Shown: positions 17,200 to 26,075, counted from the stretch's first letter. The stretch: DNA of 39,987 nt from Myxococcales bacterium (GCA_002716585.1 PBBL01000056.1:1-39987), one strand, 5' to 3'. The notes: generated by a model from the sequence alone, not told the origin. A program made the numbers and translations.

Positions 17200-18836
17200 A
17201 GGAGGTAGATGAGCACGAGGGCGAGGAGGGTGAGGGCGATGAGGCCGCCCGCGATGAAGGCGCCGACGAGGACGAGGGAGGTCGACGTGACGCCGGAGGC
17301 GCCCTGGGGGGGGATGGGCGGGTTGGAGGTGGTGGCGCGCGAGCGCTGCTGACCGCGGGGGGCGCGGACCGCGGGGCGGGCGACGGCGCTGGCCATGGAG
17401 TCGGGCTGGTGCGGTGGGGCGGCCATGGGCGGTGGAGGCGCCGAGGGGTTGTCCATGGCGGGGATGAGGATCCGGGTGGCCTCGTCGTCGCTGGGGGGCT
17501 CGGCGCTCAGCTCATCGAGGAGGTGGGACGAGAGCATGCGGGTGGCCTCGTCGGGCTCGATGTGCTGGGGGATGGGGACGGCCTGAGAGGCGTGGACGCC
17601 GTTGGAGGCGCGGCTCATGGGGCTGGTGTTGAGGCGGTGGGGGTCCGCGGAGGAGGGCACGTTGGGTGAGAGCGGCGGCGGCGGGGTGTAGGGGATCGCC
17701 TCGGCGATGAGGCTGGAGCGGCGGTTGGGGTTTTCGAGGGTGCGCCCGCCGCCGCGCGGTGGCCCCGTGGAGAGCATGGGCTGCGCGCCGGTGCCGTAGG
17801 GCGCGCCGGAGGAGGCGGGGATGCTGTTGTACTGGCCGGTGCGGACGGAGGCGAGTGGGCCGAGCACCTGTTGCAGCTCCTGCCGGAGGGCGGCGGCGGA
17901 GCGAGGGCGGTCGGCGGGGGCCTTGGCCATGCAGCGGGCGATGAGGTCGTCCAGCTCGGGGGGGATGTTGAGGTCGGGGCGGACCTGCCGGGCGTGAGGG
18001 GTCGGGTCCATGATGTGCTGGGTGGCGACGACCAGGGGGGTGCCGCCGGTGTAGGGGAGCTGCCCGGTGACGATGTGGTAGAGCATGACGCCGACGGCGT
18101 AGAGATCGGTCTGCGGGGTGATGTCGCCACCCTGGGCCTGCTCGGGGGCCATGTACTCGGGGGTGCCGCAGACGTTGCCCGCCTTGGTCAGGGTGCCCTC
18201 GTTGGGGCCGTCCTCGTCGTCGATGATCTTGACGATGCCGAAGTCGAGCACCTTGACGAAGTCGCGCTCGCCGCGGTTGTCGATCAGCATGACGTTTTCG
18301 AGCTTGAGGTCGCGGTGGACGATCCCCTGGGCGTGGGCCTCTTCGAGCGCCGAGCAGATCTGCTCGGCGATGCGGAGCAGGCGCGGCGCGGGCAGCGGGA
18401 AGTCGCGGCGGAGGACCTGGGCGAGGGTGTGGCCGGGGAGGTACTCGACGGCGATGAACAGCTCGCCGGTGTCGGCCTGGCCGAACTCGATGATCTGGAT
18501 GCAGTTGGGGTGGTTGAGGCGGCTGGTGGCGCGCGCCTCGCGGTGGAAGCGCCCGACGAGCGAGCGGTCGCCGAGCAGGTGCTTGTGCAGCACCTTGACC
18601 GCGACCTCCTTGCCGAGGCTGAGCTGCTCGCCGCGGTAGACCTTGCCCGCCGCGCCCTTGCCGATCACCTCCAGCAGCTTGAAGTTGCCGCCGATGGTGC
18701 GCCCGAGCAGGTGGTCGGCGCCGCTGTGGGGGAGCATGCCGTTGCACTTGCGGCACTTGACCTGACCGCCAGGGTTCGGGTGGCGGCAGTAGGGGCAGGT
18801 GATCGACTCGCTGTGCTGCTCGTTGCGCGCGTCCAA
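17196..18836 (-). CDS. Zinc-ribbon Ser/Thr protein kinase, C-terminally membrane-anchored
   Basis: 546 residues from TTG 18836; no ATG or GTG is available that keeps the N-terminal module, and the promoter at 18884-18912 lies just upstream. A zinc ribbon (Cys14, 17, 28, 31) precedes a Hanks-type kinase domain (~52-320) with all key residues: GKGAAGKV (59-66), Lys81, HRDLKLEN (His174, Asp176, Asn181), DFG (198-200) and GTPEYMAPEQ. A long Pro/Ser-rich linker with EPDEATRMLSSH and DDEATRILIPAM leads to one C-terminal helix (LVGAFIAGGLIALTLLALVLIYLL region), so the kinase faces the cytoplasm. The TRML and TRIL repeats could be phosphothreonine docking sites for the divergent FHA protein (inference). 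Confidence 0.92.
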   Translation of the reverse strand: MDARNEQHSESITCPYCRHPNPGGQVKCRKCNGMLPHSGADHLLGRTIGGNFKLLEVIGKGAAGKVYRGEQLSLGKEVAVKVLHKHLLGDRSLVGRFHREARATSRLNHPNCIQIIEFGQADTGELFIAVEYLPGHTLAQVLRRDFPLPAPRLLRIAEQICSALEEAHAQGIVHRDLKLENVMLIDNRGERDFVKVLDFGIVKIIDDEDGPNEGTLTKAGNVCGTPEYMAPEQAQGGDITPQTDLYAVGVMLYHIVTGQLPYTGGTPLVVATQHIMDPTPHARQVRPDLNIPPELDDLIARCMAKAPADRPRSAAALRQELQQVLGPLASVRTGQYNSIPASSGAPYGTGAQPMLSTGPPRGGGRTLENPNRRSSLIAEAIPYTPPPPLSPNVPSSADPHRLNTSPMSRASNGVHASQAVPIPQHIEPDEATRMLSSHLLDELSAEPPSDDEATRILIPAMDNPSAPPPPMAAPPHQPDSMASAVARPAVRAPRGQQRSRATTSNPPIPPQGASGVTSTSLVLVGAFIAGGLIALTLLALVLIYLL

Positions 18837-18883
18837 GGGTGCTGCTCGGCTTGCAGGTTGAACGTCATGTTGGACCCGACCTG

Positions 18884-18912
18884 ACTATAGGTGACGGTGA
18901 CATTCTTGACAA
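18884..18912 (-). promoter_or_regulatory. sigma70-type promoter for the kinase
   Basis: On the minus strand, TTGTCA (18912-18907) and TATAGT (18889-18884) are exactly 17 bp apart, each one base from consensus. Transcription would start near 18877, about 40 nt before the TTG start at 18836. This is the best promoter match in the window. Confidence 0.7.
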
Positions 18913-19003
18913 TCCGCCCGCTCATTTTCAAGCTGTCCCAACCGACGACCGGAGCGCCTGGTCCGTTGAGACGCCACGTTACCAACCCGAGGTCGATGAC
19001 GCG

Positions 19004-19906
19004 ATGATCACCTGCAAGAAGTGCGGACGAGCGAACGAGGACCACTACCGCTTCTGCCTCGGCTGTGGGGCCAGGCTGGCCGACCAGCAGGAGAAGAAGG
19101 CCACCGTGGTGGAAGACCCCGCGGTGCGGGTCTCCTCCACGAACATCCCGATCCCGGAGCGGATCTGCTCGAACTGCCGCTCGGTGGTCCCGGAGTCGTT
19201 CACCTTCTGCGGCAAGTGCGGCACCCGCTACATCACACCCGAGCCCGCCGAGCCAGGGAGCGGGCCAGCGCTCGCGGTGCTCGTCTCGATCCAGCCAGAC
19301 GGCAGCGAGGGGGAGCGCTTCGAGATGGCCCAGGGCGCCTTCGAGATCGGCCGCAGCGCCCCGGAGCCCTTCGCGGGCGACCCGTTCCTGTCGCCGAGCC
19401 ACGCCCGCTTCACGGTGGACGCCGAGGGGGACGTCACGGTCGAGGACCTCGGCAGCATCAACGGGGTCTTCATTCGGGTCGTGGACGAGGTCGAGCTGGG
19501 GCACGGCGCCCAGATCCGCATCGGGCAGGAGCTGCTCCAGTTCCACCACCTCTCGGAGCTGGAGCCGCTGCTCGACTCGCCGGACGACACCCGGGTGCTC
19601 GGCTCGCCGGACATCCGCGCCTGGGGGCGGGTGGAGCGCGTCGTCGGCCCGGGCCTCTCCTCCCACGCCTACCTGCTCGACAAGCCCGAGGTGCTCATCG
19701 GCCGCGAGACCGGCGACATCACCTTCAGCGAGGACGGCTTCGTCTCGGGGCGCCACGCCCAGCTCATGCACACCGCGGGCAAGTCCTACCTCAAGGACCT
19801 CAACTCCAGCAACGGCACCTACATCCGGCTCACCGCGCCGAGGCGGCTGCGCGAGGGGGATCTGCTCCTGCTCGGGCAGCAGGTCGTCCGCCTCAGCGCG
19901 GCCTGA
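19004..19906 (+). CDS. Zinc-ribbon protein with two FHA domains
   Basis: 300 residues from ATG 19004, where the protein begins directly with a zinc ribbon (MITCKKCG); upstream codons in frame cross the kinase promoter and do not resemble a protein. Two zinc ribbons (Cys4/7/18/21 and Cys55/58/69/72) are followed by two FHA domains (~85-190 and ~200-298). FHA2 is canonical (LIGRETGD, SGRHAQL, NSSNGTYIRL). FHA1 keeps GR, SPSHARF and SINGVFI. FHA domains bind phosphothreonine, so with the divergent kinase this makes a writer-reader pair. No membrane segment is visible. Confidence 0.9.
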   Translation: MITCKKCGRANEDHYRFCLGCGARLADQQEKKATVVEDPAVRVSSTNIPIPERICSNCRSVVPESFTFCGKCGTRYITPEPAEPGSGPALAVLVSIQPDGSEGERFEMAQGAFEIGRSAPEPFAGDPFLSPSHARFTVDAEGDVTVEDLGSINGVFIRVVDEVELGHGAQIRIGQELLQFHHLSELEPLLDSPDDTRVLGSPDIRAWGRVERVVGPGLSSHAYLLDKPEVLIGRETGDITFSEDGFVSGRHAQLMHTAGKSYLKDLNSSNGTYIRLTAPRRLREGDLLLLGQQVVRLSAA

Positions 19907-19909
19907 CGC

Positions 19910-20293
19910 TCAGTCCTCGTAGAACAGCGGGTCGCGGCGCTCCGCGCAGAACCGGTAGATCCGCATGACGTCCTCCCGGCTCATCCGCGTAAACTGCACC
20001 CCCATCCCCGGCGAGGTGTCCGGCGAGGCGGGGTTGTACTCGCGAACCCAGCGCACGAGGCCATAGGCGGTGATCGGCGGTTCGTCGTCGCCGAGCGCCA
20101 GGGAGATCTTGATCTCGCTGCCGACGGGCTGCACGTCGTAGGTGGCGATGAACAGGCCCCCCTCGGAGATGTTCATCGAGAAGCCCGCGTAGAAGTTGGA
20201 CTCGGACTCCAGGGTCACCTCAAGCTCCACGCCGATGCGGGTGTGTTGGCGAGTCTCGGCGCTCTCCGGTGCGGTGTTGATCGCGATCGTCAT
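19910..20293 (-). CDS. PilZ-domain c-di-GMP-binding-type protein
   Basis: 127 residues consisting of one PilZ domain. The c-di-GMP motif is complete: RxxxR at Arg15/Arg19 and NxSxxG at Asn41/Ser43/Gly46, followed by GLFIAT and, later, GLVRWVREYN and PGMGVQFTRM, as in the myxobacterial paralogue family I know as TIGR02266-like. It probably binds c-di-GMP and relays this to a partner. It converges on the FHA gene with only a few bases between stops and lies ~95 bp downstream of the hydrolase gene. Confidence 0.88.
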   Translation of the reverse strand: MTIAINTAPESAETRQHTRIGVELEVTLESESNFYAGFSMNISEGGLFIATYDVQPVGSEIKISLALGDDEPPITAYGLVRWVREYNPASPDTSPGMGVQFTRMSREDVMRIYRFCAERRDPLFYED

Positions 20294-20388
20294 GCTCAGG
20301 TCTCCGGTTGAGGGTCACCACGTTGGAGGCCTGCGGCGCACGCCCCCGATGGTCTATCGGCGCGCGCGAGGGAAGGTTGAGGCTGTAT

Positions 20389-21291
20389 TCAGGGGGCGTC
20401 GGACCAGAAGCCGTGCTGTTGGAGGAACGCCTGGAGGGCCTCGTTGAGCTGGGCCGGGTGTTCGAGGGGGGCGGTGTGGGTGCCGTCCTCGAAGACGAGC
20501 AGCTCGGCGCCGGGGATCTGCTCGGCCATGCGCTCGGAGAGGTAGACCGGGGTGAAGTTGTCGAGCGCCCCGGCGACGACCAGGGTCGGCGCCTTGACCT
20601 GGGGGAGGACGTCGGTGGCGTCGTGCTGGGCGGCGTCGGCGAGCGCGCGCAGGAAGACCTCGGGGCGGATGTTGCCCATGTGCTGCAGGTAGGGCATGAA
20701 GTCCCGCCTGCGGATCCGCTTGAGGTTGACCTCGCCGCGGCTCGCGACCCAGCCCAGCGGGCTGGAGAGGACGCCGCGCCACAGCGCGTTGACCAGCGCG
20801 GGGGCCTTGTCCACCGCCGCGAGCAGGGGGCGGAGGACGTTTCGGAAGCGGTCGGTGTCGCGGAAGGTGTCGAGGACGCGCCCCGGGGCGCCGCACAGCA
20901 GGACCATGGCGGCGACCTCGTCGGGGTAGTGGCGGGTGTACTCCAGGGCGATCTGGCAGCCCATGCTGTGGCCGACGAGGATCACGGGGCGGCGCGGGGT
21001 GAGCGGCTCGGAGCCGCCGCCGAGGTGGTCGAGGACGCCGTGCAGGTCGTGGGTGAACTGCTCGATGGTGATCGTCCCGGTGAGGTCCTGGGGCTCCTCG
21101 GAGTTGCCGTGGCCGCGGTAGTGCCAGCGGACGAGGGTGAAGCGCTCGTCGAGCAGGTCGATGATGTAGGGCCAGACGTAGCCATCGCAGCCGAGCCCGT
21201 CGCAGAGGACGACGGTCGGGCCGTCCCCGCCGTCGAGGCCGTACCAGACCGCGGTGCCGTCTGCGGCGTTCCAGAACCCGGTGCTGCGCAT
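20389..21291 (-). CDS. Alpha/beta hydrolase
   Basis: 300 residues with AGGAG 5 bp before the ATG. Alpha/beta-hydrolase landmarks are complete: HYRGHGNS, the nucleophile elbow GHSMG (Ser109), an acid in VVAGALDNFTP, and the terminal His in GTHTAPLEHP. No signal peptide. Likely a cytoplasmic esterase or lipase-like enzyme of unknown substrate. It lies 25 bp downstream of three bactofilin genes, so it is probably the last gene of that operon. Confidence 0.88.
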   Translation of the reverse strand: MRSTGFWNAADGTAVWYGLDGGDGPTVVLCDGLGCDGYVWPYIIDLLDERFTLVRWHYRGHGNSEEPQDLTGTITIEQFTHDLHGVLDHLGGGSEPLTPRRPVILVGHSMGCQIALEYTRHYPDEVAAMVLLCGAPGRVLDTFRDTDRFRNVLRPLLAAVDKAPALVNALWRGVLSSPLGWVASRGEVNLKRIRRRDFMPYLQHMGNIRPEVFLRALADAAQHDATDVLPQVKAPTLVVAGALDNFTPVYLSERMAEQIPGAELLVFEDGTHTAPLEHPAQLNEALQAFLQQHGFWSDAP

Positions 21292-21316
21292 GGGCGCTCC
21301 TGAGAGGGGGGAGGGG

Positions 21317-22285
21317 TTACGCCTTGAGCGAGCTGACGTGCGCGGTGTAGGCGGCGATCATCTCGTTGAGGTTGGAGTACTCGAGGTTGAGGTCTTCGCT
21401 CTTGAGGTAGGAGCGGCCCTTGTTCCAGCCGAGGTCGGCGAACTCCTCCGGGTCGAGGAGGCCGCTGGCGGCGGCCTGGCTCGGCTCGGGCTCGGGGGCG
21501 GGCTCCTCGACGACGACGGTGGTGGTCGTGGTGGCGCCGCGCGGCGCGGTGGCGCGGGCGAGCGAGGGGGCCGGGGAGGGCGCGCTCGGGCGCGGCGTCG
21601 GCGCAGGGCGCGCGGGGGCGCTCGTCGCAGGACGCGCCGGGGCGCTCGTCACGGCGGAGGCCGCCGGGGCGGTGGCCGTGACGGGGCTCGTCGAGGCGGT
21701 GGTGGGCCGCGCGGAGGGCCGGGCGATGGACGGGGTGGCGCGGCTGTAGCTGCTGGAGCGGCGCGACGAGGCCCGCGACGAGGCGCGGCTGCTGGTGGCG
21801 CGGCTGCGCGAGGAGCGGGCCTCGGTCGCCTCGGCGCGGGCGCCCTCGGGCATGGGCTCGTCTTCGAGGCCCGCCATGGCGACGCGCCCCTTGAGGGTGG
21901 CGCCGTCGGCCATGATGAGGCGGGCGGTGGAGACGTCCCCAAGGAGGCGCCCCTCGGCGGTGATCTCGAGGCGCTCGCGGGCGACGACGTCCCCGACCAC
22001 GGTGCCGCTGATGATCGCGGTGGTGGTCTGGACGGTGGCCTTGACCTGACCGCCGGGGTCCACCACGAGCGACTCGGAGAGCTGGAGGCTCCCCTGCACC
22101 GAGCCCGCGATGACCGCGCCGCGCGCCTCGACGGTGGCCTCGACCCGGCCGGAGGGCTCGACGTAGAGCACCTCCGTCAGGGAGACGCTCCCCTCGATGG
22201 CGCCCAGGACGCTCAGGTCCTCTTCACCTGCGACGTGCCCGGCGATCCGGGTCCCCTCGCCAATCTGTGTCACGATGTCTGCCAT
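21317..22285 (-). CDS. Bactofilin with long disordered linker
   Basis: 322 residues. The N-terminal ~145 form a right-handed beta-helix of the bactofilin type (repeating hydrophobic rungs such as VLGAIEGSVSLTEVLYVE and LIMADGATLKGRV). Next come ~120 residues of Ser/Ala/Arg/Pro-rich low complexity, and a C-terminal helical motif (LLDPEEFADLGWNKGRSYLKSEDLNLEYSNLNEM region). Bactofilins polymerise without nucleotide into membrane-associated filaments used in shape, motility and chromosome organisation. The long tail is unusual and may recruit clients such as the neighbouring hydrolase (inference). Confidence 0.88.
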   Translation of the reverse strand: MADIVTQIGEGTRIAGHVAGEEDLSVLGAIEGSVSLTEVLYVEPSGRVEATVEARGAVIAGSVQGSLQLSESLVVDPGGQVKATVQTTTAIISGTVVGDVVARERLEITAEGRLLGDVSTARLIMADGATLKGRVAMAGLEDEPMPEGARAEATEARSSRSRATSSRASSRASSRRSSSYSRATPSIARPSARPTTASTSPVTATAPAASAVTSAPARPATSAPARPAPTPRPSAPSPAPSLARATAPRGATTTTTVVVEEPAPEPEPSQAAASGLLDPEEFADLGWNKGRSYLKSEDLNLEYSNLNEMIAAYTAHVSSLKA

Positions 22286-22337
22286 GACGCTCTCTGCGGT
22301 GAGCCGGGCGGCGGCCTGTGGAAGGCCGCCACGCCCA

Positions 22338-22652
22338 TCAGACGTCCATGTCGATGTGGCCCTTGAAGTTGGCCCCGTCGGCGATCAAGATGCGCGGCGA
22401 GCGGATGTTGCCGCTCATGCGCGCCTCGGGCTTGAGCTCGACCCGCTCGCTGGCGGTGACGTCGCCGGTGAACTGGCCGCTGATCTCGACGCTCGGGGTC
22501 TGGATGTCGGCCTCGACGACGCCGGACTCGTCGATGTAGACGTTGTCCTCGAGGGCGATCCGCCCCTTGACGGTGCCCTGGACGATGACGGGGTCGGTCC
22601 CGGTGATCTCGCCGTCGATGGTGATGCTCGTTCCGATGATGGTGTTGGCCAT
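22338..22652 (-). CDS. Bactofilin (minimal)
   Basis: 104 residues, almost only the bactofilin beta-helix (IIGTSITIDGEITG, VIVQGTVKGRI, ILIADGANFKGHIDMDV). It lacks extensions, as minimal bactofilins do. It lies between two other bactofilin genes with short gaps, resembling the tandem bacN-bacO-bacP arrangement known from Myxococcus. Confidence 0.9.
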   Translation of the reverse strand: MANTIIGTSITIDGEITGTDPVIVQGTVKGRIALEDNVYIDESGVVEADIQTPSVEISGQFTGDVTASERVELKPEARMSGNIRSPRILIADGANFKGHIDMDV

Positions 22653-22684
22653 GTGGGTGCGCCTCCAGCGGCAGGGGGTTGTCG

Positions 22685-23026
22685 TCAGGCCTGAAGGCCG
22701 TCGGGCAGGGTGACGTCCATGTCGATGTCGCCTTTGAAGCGGGCGCCGTCCTCGATGATGATGCGGGGCGCCTTGAGGGTGCCGATGACGACGCAGTCCG
22801 GCTCCAGGGTGACCACCTCGGAGGCGACGACCTTCCCGCGGAGCTGCCCGCGGACCGTCACGGCGACGACGGCGACGTCGGCGGTGATGCGGCCGCTCGC
22901 CTCGACCAGCAGGTGGTTGTTCAGCTCGATGGTCCCCTCGACGCGCCCCTCAACGATGACCTCCTCGTCGCCGGTGAGGCGTCCGTTGATGACGGTTCCC
23001 GGGCCAATGATACAGGGTTCGGCCAT
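22685..23026 (-). CDS. Bactofilin (first gene of tandem)
   Basis: 113 residues from ATG 23026, preferred over ATG 23041 because GGAGCGAG precedes it. A typical bactofilin core (CIIGPGTVINGRLTG, VIVEGRVEGTIELNN, IIIEDGARFKGDIDMDV) with a short tail. It is probably the promoter-proximal gene of the bactofilin-bactofilin-bactofilin-hydrolase operon. It diverges from the lipoprotein at 23296; the 270-bp gap holds no clear promoter match that I can defend. Confidence 0.88.
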   Translation of the reverse strand: MAEPCIIGPGTVINGRLTGDEEVIVEGRVEGTIELNNHLLVEASGRITADVAVVAVTVRGQLRGKVVASEVVTLEPDCVVIGTLKAPRIIIEDGARFKGDIDMDVTLPDGLQA

Positions 23027-23295
23027 GCGCGCTCGCTCCATGATCTGGTTGGGTGGGGTCTCCCCCGTGGCCCTGACCGGGCCTGTCTGGGGTGCGATGC
23101 TCGCCAGCGCGGGCTTGACACCCCTCTGAACGACATCAAGCGAGCGCCGAACCTAACAGCCCGCGATCCGATCGTCAAGTCGCCCCTGCGCCCCCGTTGT
23201 TCTGGCGGCGCGCGGGGTCTTCTGATAGGTTGGTGGCGAGATTTGATGACCCGCGTCACCTCCATGAGGCGACGGTCCAGCTCGGAGACCAACCC

Positions 23296-23709
23296 ATGCC
23301 CACCTGCACCCCCCCGCGCCTGCTGTGGCTGGCGGTGGCCCTCTTGCTCGCCCTCACCGTGGCCTGCGGCCCGACCCAGTCCACCATCCTGATCAACGAG
23401 TCGGAGGTCGCCCTCGAAAAGGCTCGCCTCGTCGACGCCGAAGACCGAGCCCCCTTCGAGTACTTCAGCGCCTCCTCCTACCTTCATAAGGCCAAGGAGG
23501 AGTGGGGCTACTCCAACTTCGAGAAGTCCTCCGAGTTCGCCATCCTCGCCAAGAAGTTCTCCGAGGAGGCGCTCCGCAAGGCCAAGGGGATCCCCAGCGA
23601 CGAGAAGGCCAAACCCGTCCCCCCCGGCGCTCGCCCCAAGGAGCGCAAGGACCGCTCCAAAACCTTCTCCAGCGACCCCGAGGCCGACGCCCTTGAGGCG
23701 ATCGAGTAG
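23296..23709 (+). CDS. DUF4398-like helical lipoprotein
   Basis: 137 residues from ATG 23296; the signal peptide ends TVAC (Cys24). The mature part is helical with ASSYLHKAKEEWGYSNFEKSS and FAILAKKFSEEALRKA, matching the helical pattern of DUF4398-type envelope lipoproteins, often found with OmpA or TPR proteins. A basic, Pro-rich and then acidic tail ends the protein. Just downstream is a TPR/beta-barrel protein on the same strand, so both may belong to one envelope assembly. Confidence 0.8.
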   Translation: MPTCTPPRLLWLAVALLLALTVACGPTQSTILINESEVALEKARLVDAEDRAPFEYFSASSYLHKAKEEWGYSNFEKSSEFAILAKKFSEEALRKAKGIPSDEKAKPVPPGARPKERKDRSKTFSSDPEADALEAIE

Positions 23710-23754
23710 GGCAGGGCGCCGCCCCCCGACCACCTCCCCTCCGGGCGGTTCGAC

Positions 23755-23774
23755 CCCCGGCCCTCGCGCCGGGG
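23755..23774 (+). terminator. GC hairpin after lipoprotein gene
   Basis: CCCCGG (23755-23760) and CCGGGG (23769-23774) enclose 8 bases and are followed by TTGTATT rather than a clean T-run. It could be a weak intrinsic terminator or an RNA stability hairpin between the lipoprotein gene and the next gene. Confidence 0.3.
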
Positions 23775-23877
23775 TTGTATTCCGCGGCGATTGGGGGTAA
23801 ACCGTTTCGGTCGCTGTCTGGTGTCTGGCGCCGCCTGGCCCGCCAAGAACGCTGAATTTCAAGAATTTCAAGAGATG

Positions 23878-25209
23878 ATGAACCGGATGTTGAGACTCAC
23901 GCCACCCACTGCGCCTGTCGGCCTCAGGTCGCTGCTCGTCACCCTGCTGCTCGTCCTCACGGCGCTCTCCGCCGCCCCGGCCGCGGCCCAGGACATGGTC
24001 CGTCAGCTTGAGGAGGCGCACCAGGCGGCTCAGGACAACTACGACGTCCTCCAACTCGCCGACGCCGAGCGCGGCCTGGAGGAGGCGATCAGCAAGGCCG
24101 AGCGCTTCGGCGTCGATGACCCCGTCGTCGCCAAGCTGCACATCATGCTCGGGATCGTCCGCTTCGCCGTCACCCGCGACGAGGACGCCGCCTACGCCCA
24201 GTTCGTGCAAGCCCTCAACATCGATCGCAACGTCGCCATCCCCTCCGATTACCAGACCCCCTCGCTGAACACCATCTACGAGCGCGCGCTGGCGACCCTC
24301 CCCCCGGTGGACAACGGCCCCGAGGTCATCGGACCCGAGGCCTCCGTCAAGCACACCCCCATCGAGACCGCCGACGGCGGCAAGCCGATCGTCTTCTCCG
24401 TCGAGGTCCCCGAGAACATCCCCCTCTACCGCGTCGTCCTCAACTACCGCCGCTACGGCGAGCGGCAGTACAAGTCGCTGGAGATGGCCCCCTCCGGGCC
24501 GACCTCCTTCTCGGTGACGCTCCCCGGCGCCGAGGTCCGCTCCAGCCAGCTCGACTACTTCATCGAGGTCCTCAACCGCACCGGCGAGATCCTCGTCGCC
24601 GCCAGCAGCCCCACCTCGCCCTTCAACATCGTCATCTTCGACGGCGGCGGCGAGATCGTGGACAACCCGCCCACCGAAGACCCCACCGACTCCGAGCGGC
24701 AGTACGTCTTCCTCCAGGCGGGCGTCGGCACCGGCGGTGGCTTCGCCACCGCCGCGCCCTTCTACCACCCCGAGATCGAGATCACCCCGGGCCTCGCCCC
24801 GTCGCCGCTGCTCGCCATGGTCGAGGTCGGCTTCCTCATCACCCCCTCGCTGCACCTGAGCGGCTTCTACCGCGCCCAGATCCTGGAGCGGGACGACCTC
24901 GGCGGCGGCAAGCTCAAGTGGTGGTTCGACAACGAGGGCGACTGGAACCTCTACACCGGCGTCGGCGGCGGCTACGGCCGCGTTCGCCACACCGTGGACC
25001 TCGGCGACGCCACCTGCGACCTCCCCGAGTCCGGCTGCGGCTTCGTCGACACCACCCGCGAAGGCCCCTACCACGGCGGGCTCGCCTTCGGCGCCGCCTA
25101 CAACTTCAACAGCCACTTCGCCTTCGTCACCGACGTCTACACCATGTTCCTCTTCCCCGACATCTCCGCCCACCTCGACCTCGTGCTCGCGCTGCGCACC
25201 TCGTTCTAG
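23878..25209 (+). CDS. TPR-like plus outer-membrane beta-barrel protein
   Basis: About 443 residues; adjacent ATGs at 23875, 23878 and 23887 are all possible starts. Two tandem 9-bp copies of AATTTCAAG lie just upstream. The signal peptide ends around AAPAAAQD. Residues ~30-130 are a TPR-like helical repeat (DVLQLADAERGLEEAISKA, EDAAYAQFVQALNID). A beta-sandwich segment follows (VPLYRVVLNYRRYGERQYKSLEM-type strands), and the last ~180 residues are an eight-strand-type barrel (FLQAGVGTGGGFA, LYTGVGGGYGRV, AFGAAYNFN) ending in an aromatic residue. It is likely an outer-membrane protein of unknown role, an architecture frequent in deltaproteobacteria. Confidence 0.82.
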   Translation: MNRMLRLTPPTAPVGLRSLLVTLLLVLTALSAAPAAAQDMVRQLEEAHQAAQDNYDVLQLADAERGLEEAISKAERFGVDDPVVAKLHIMLGIVRFAVTRDEDAAYAQFVQALNIDRNVAIPSDYQTPSLNTIYERALATLPPVDNGPEVIGPEASVKHTPIETADGGKPIVFSVEVPENIPLYRVVLNYRRYGERQYKSLEMAPSGPTSFSVTLPGAEVRSSQLDYFIEVLNRTGEILVAASSPTSPFNIVIFDGGGEIVDNPPTEDPTDSERQYVFLQAGVGTGGGFATAAPFYHPEIEITPGLAPSPLLAMVEVGFLITPSLHLSGFYRAQILERDDLGGGKLKWWFDNEGDWNLYTGVGGGYGRVRHTVDLGDATCDLPESGCGFVDTTREGPYHGGLAFGAAYNFNSHFAFVTDVYTMFLFPDISAHLDLVLALRTSF

Positions 25210-25326
25210 AGCGGGTTTGTCCCGAACTCGACCTCTCCTCTCCTGCTCAAACGCCTACCGACCTGGCTCCTGGTCTACGTGCTGAAAGAGGCGGTTGTGG
25301 CTGGTGGCTGTCTTGGGGTCATGTCT

Positions 25327-25905
25327 TTGGCGTGGCCCGTGACCGACCCCACCCGTGTGGCTCTTGGAGGTGACGATTGTGGCAGTGCCCGTGGACCGGA
25401 CCCCACCCGCGCACGCCTTGCGGCGCGCACTGCCCTCCCCGCAAGCGGCGGAGGGCCGGAGGTGCTTAAACCGTGAGTCCCTTGCTTATGTTCTGGAGGT
25501 GACGCTTCTGGCAGAGCCCGTGGACCCCATCCCCTACCTGCTCGAACCGCCCAGCAGCCCCAACACAATGGGGTCCGACGCCAAGCAGAGCTTGCGGCGT
25601 GGCACCCAGTGAAGGGAGGTTCCCCGCGGAGCGGGGGCCCGTGCTGGAGCCACTCGTCGTGCCACGTTCAGCAAGGGGCATCGCACCCCAGCGCGTCGGC
25701 CCTCCCGAGAACGGTATAAGATATTTTGGTCCCGACATGCAGAGCCCTTCAACACCGGGTCTTCACATCGAGTAAGCCCCGACACCTCAACTCCGTTGAG
25801 CCCTCCCCGAAATTTCGGGGAGGGCACTCAGCGCGTAGCGCGAGGGGAGGCTATGATCGAGGCGAAGCCCGAAGGGGTGGGGTCTGGTCACGGGTACCAC
25901 CATCA
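25327..25905. repeat. Foldback repeat element, copy 2 (rearranged)
   Basis: The stretch 25548-25824 is homologous to the central part of the element at 8655-9307 and ends with the same perfect 24-bp palindrome (25801-25824), followed by the same GAAGGGGTGGGGTCTGGTCACG-like arm end in diverged form. On the left the arm is broken into pieces: two copies of a GTGAC...GCCCGTGGACC module at 25370-25408 and 25499-25534, and a CCCGTGACCGACCCCACC piece at 25337-25354. No coding potential is evident. The surrounding 25210-25326 and 25906-26075 contain nothing else I recognise. Confidence 0.7.
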
Positions 25906-26075
25906 ACCCCCGCCAATACGACCTCCTCCTCTTATCTCGGCGCCTATGCCCACACCGCACCGCCCAGCTCACGGGTTCGCTCCCTCATGTGATCATCAAC
26001 GAAATAAAACTGAATAAATCGAGCCCTTCAGGGAAACACAGGAGTGGCGCACGGCCACCACTTCCGACCAGGGAG

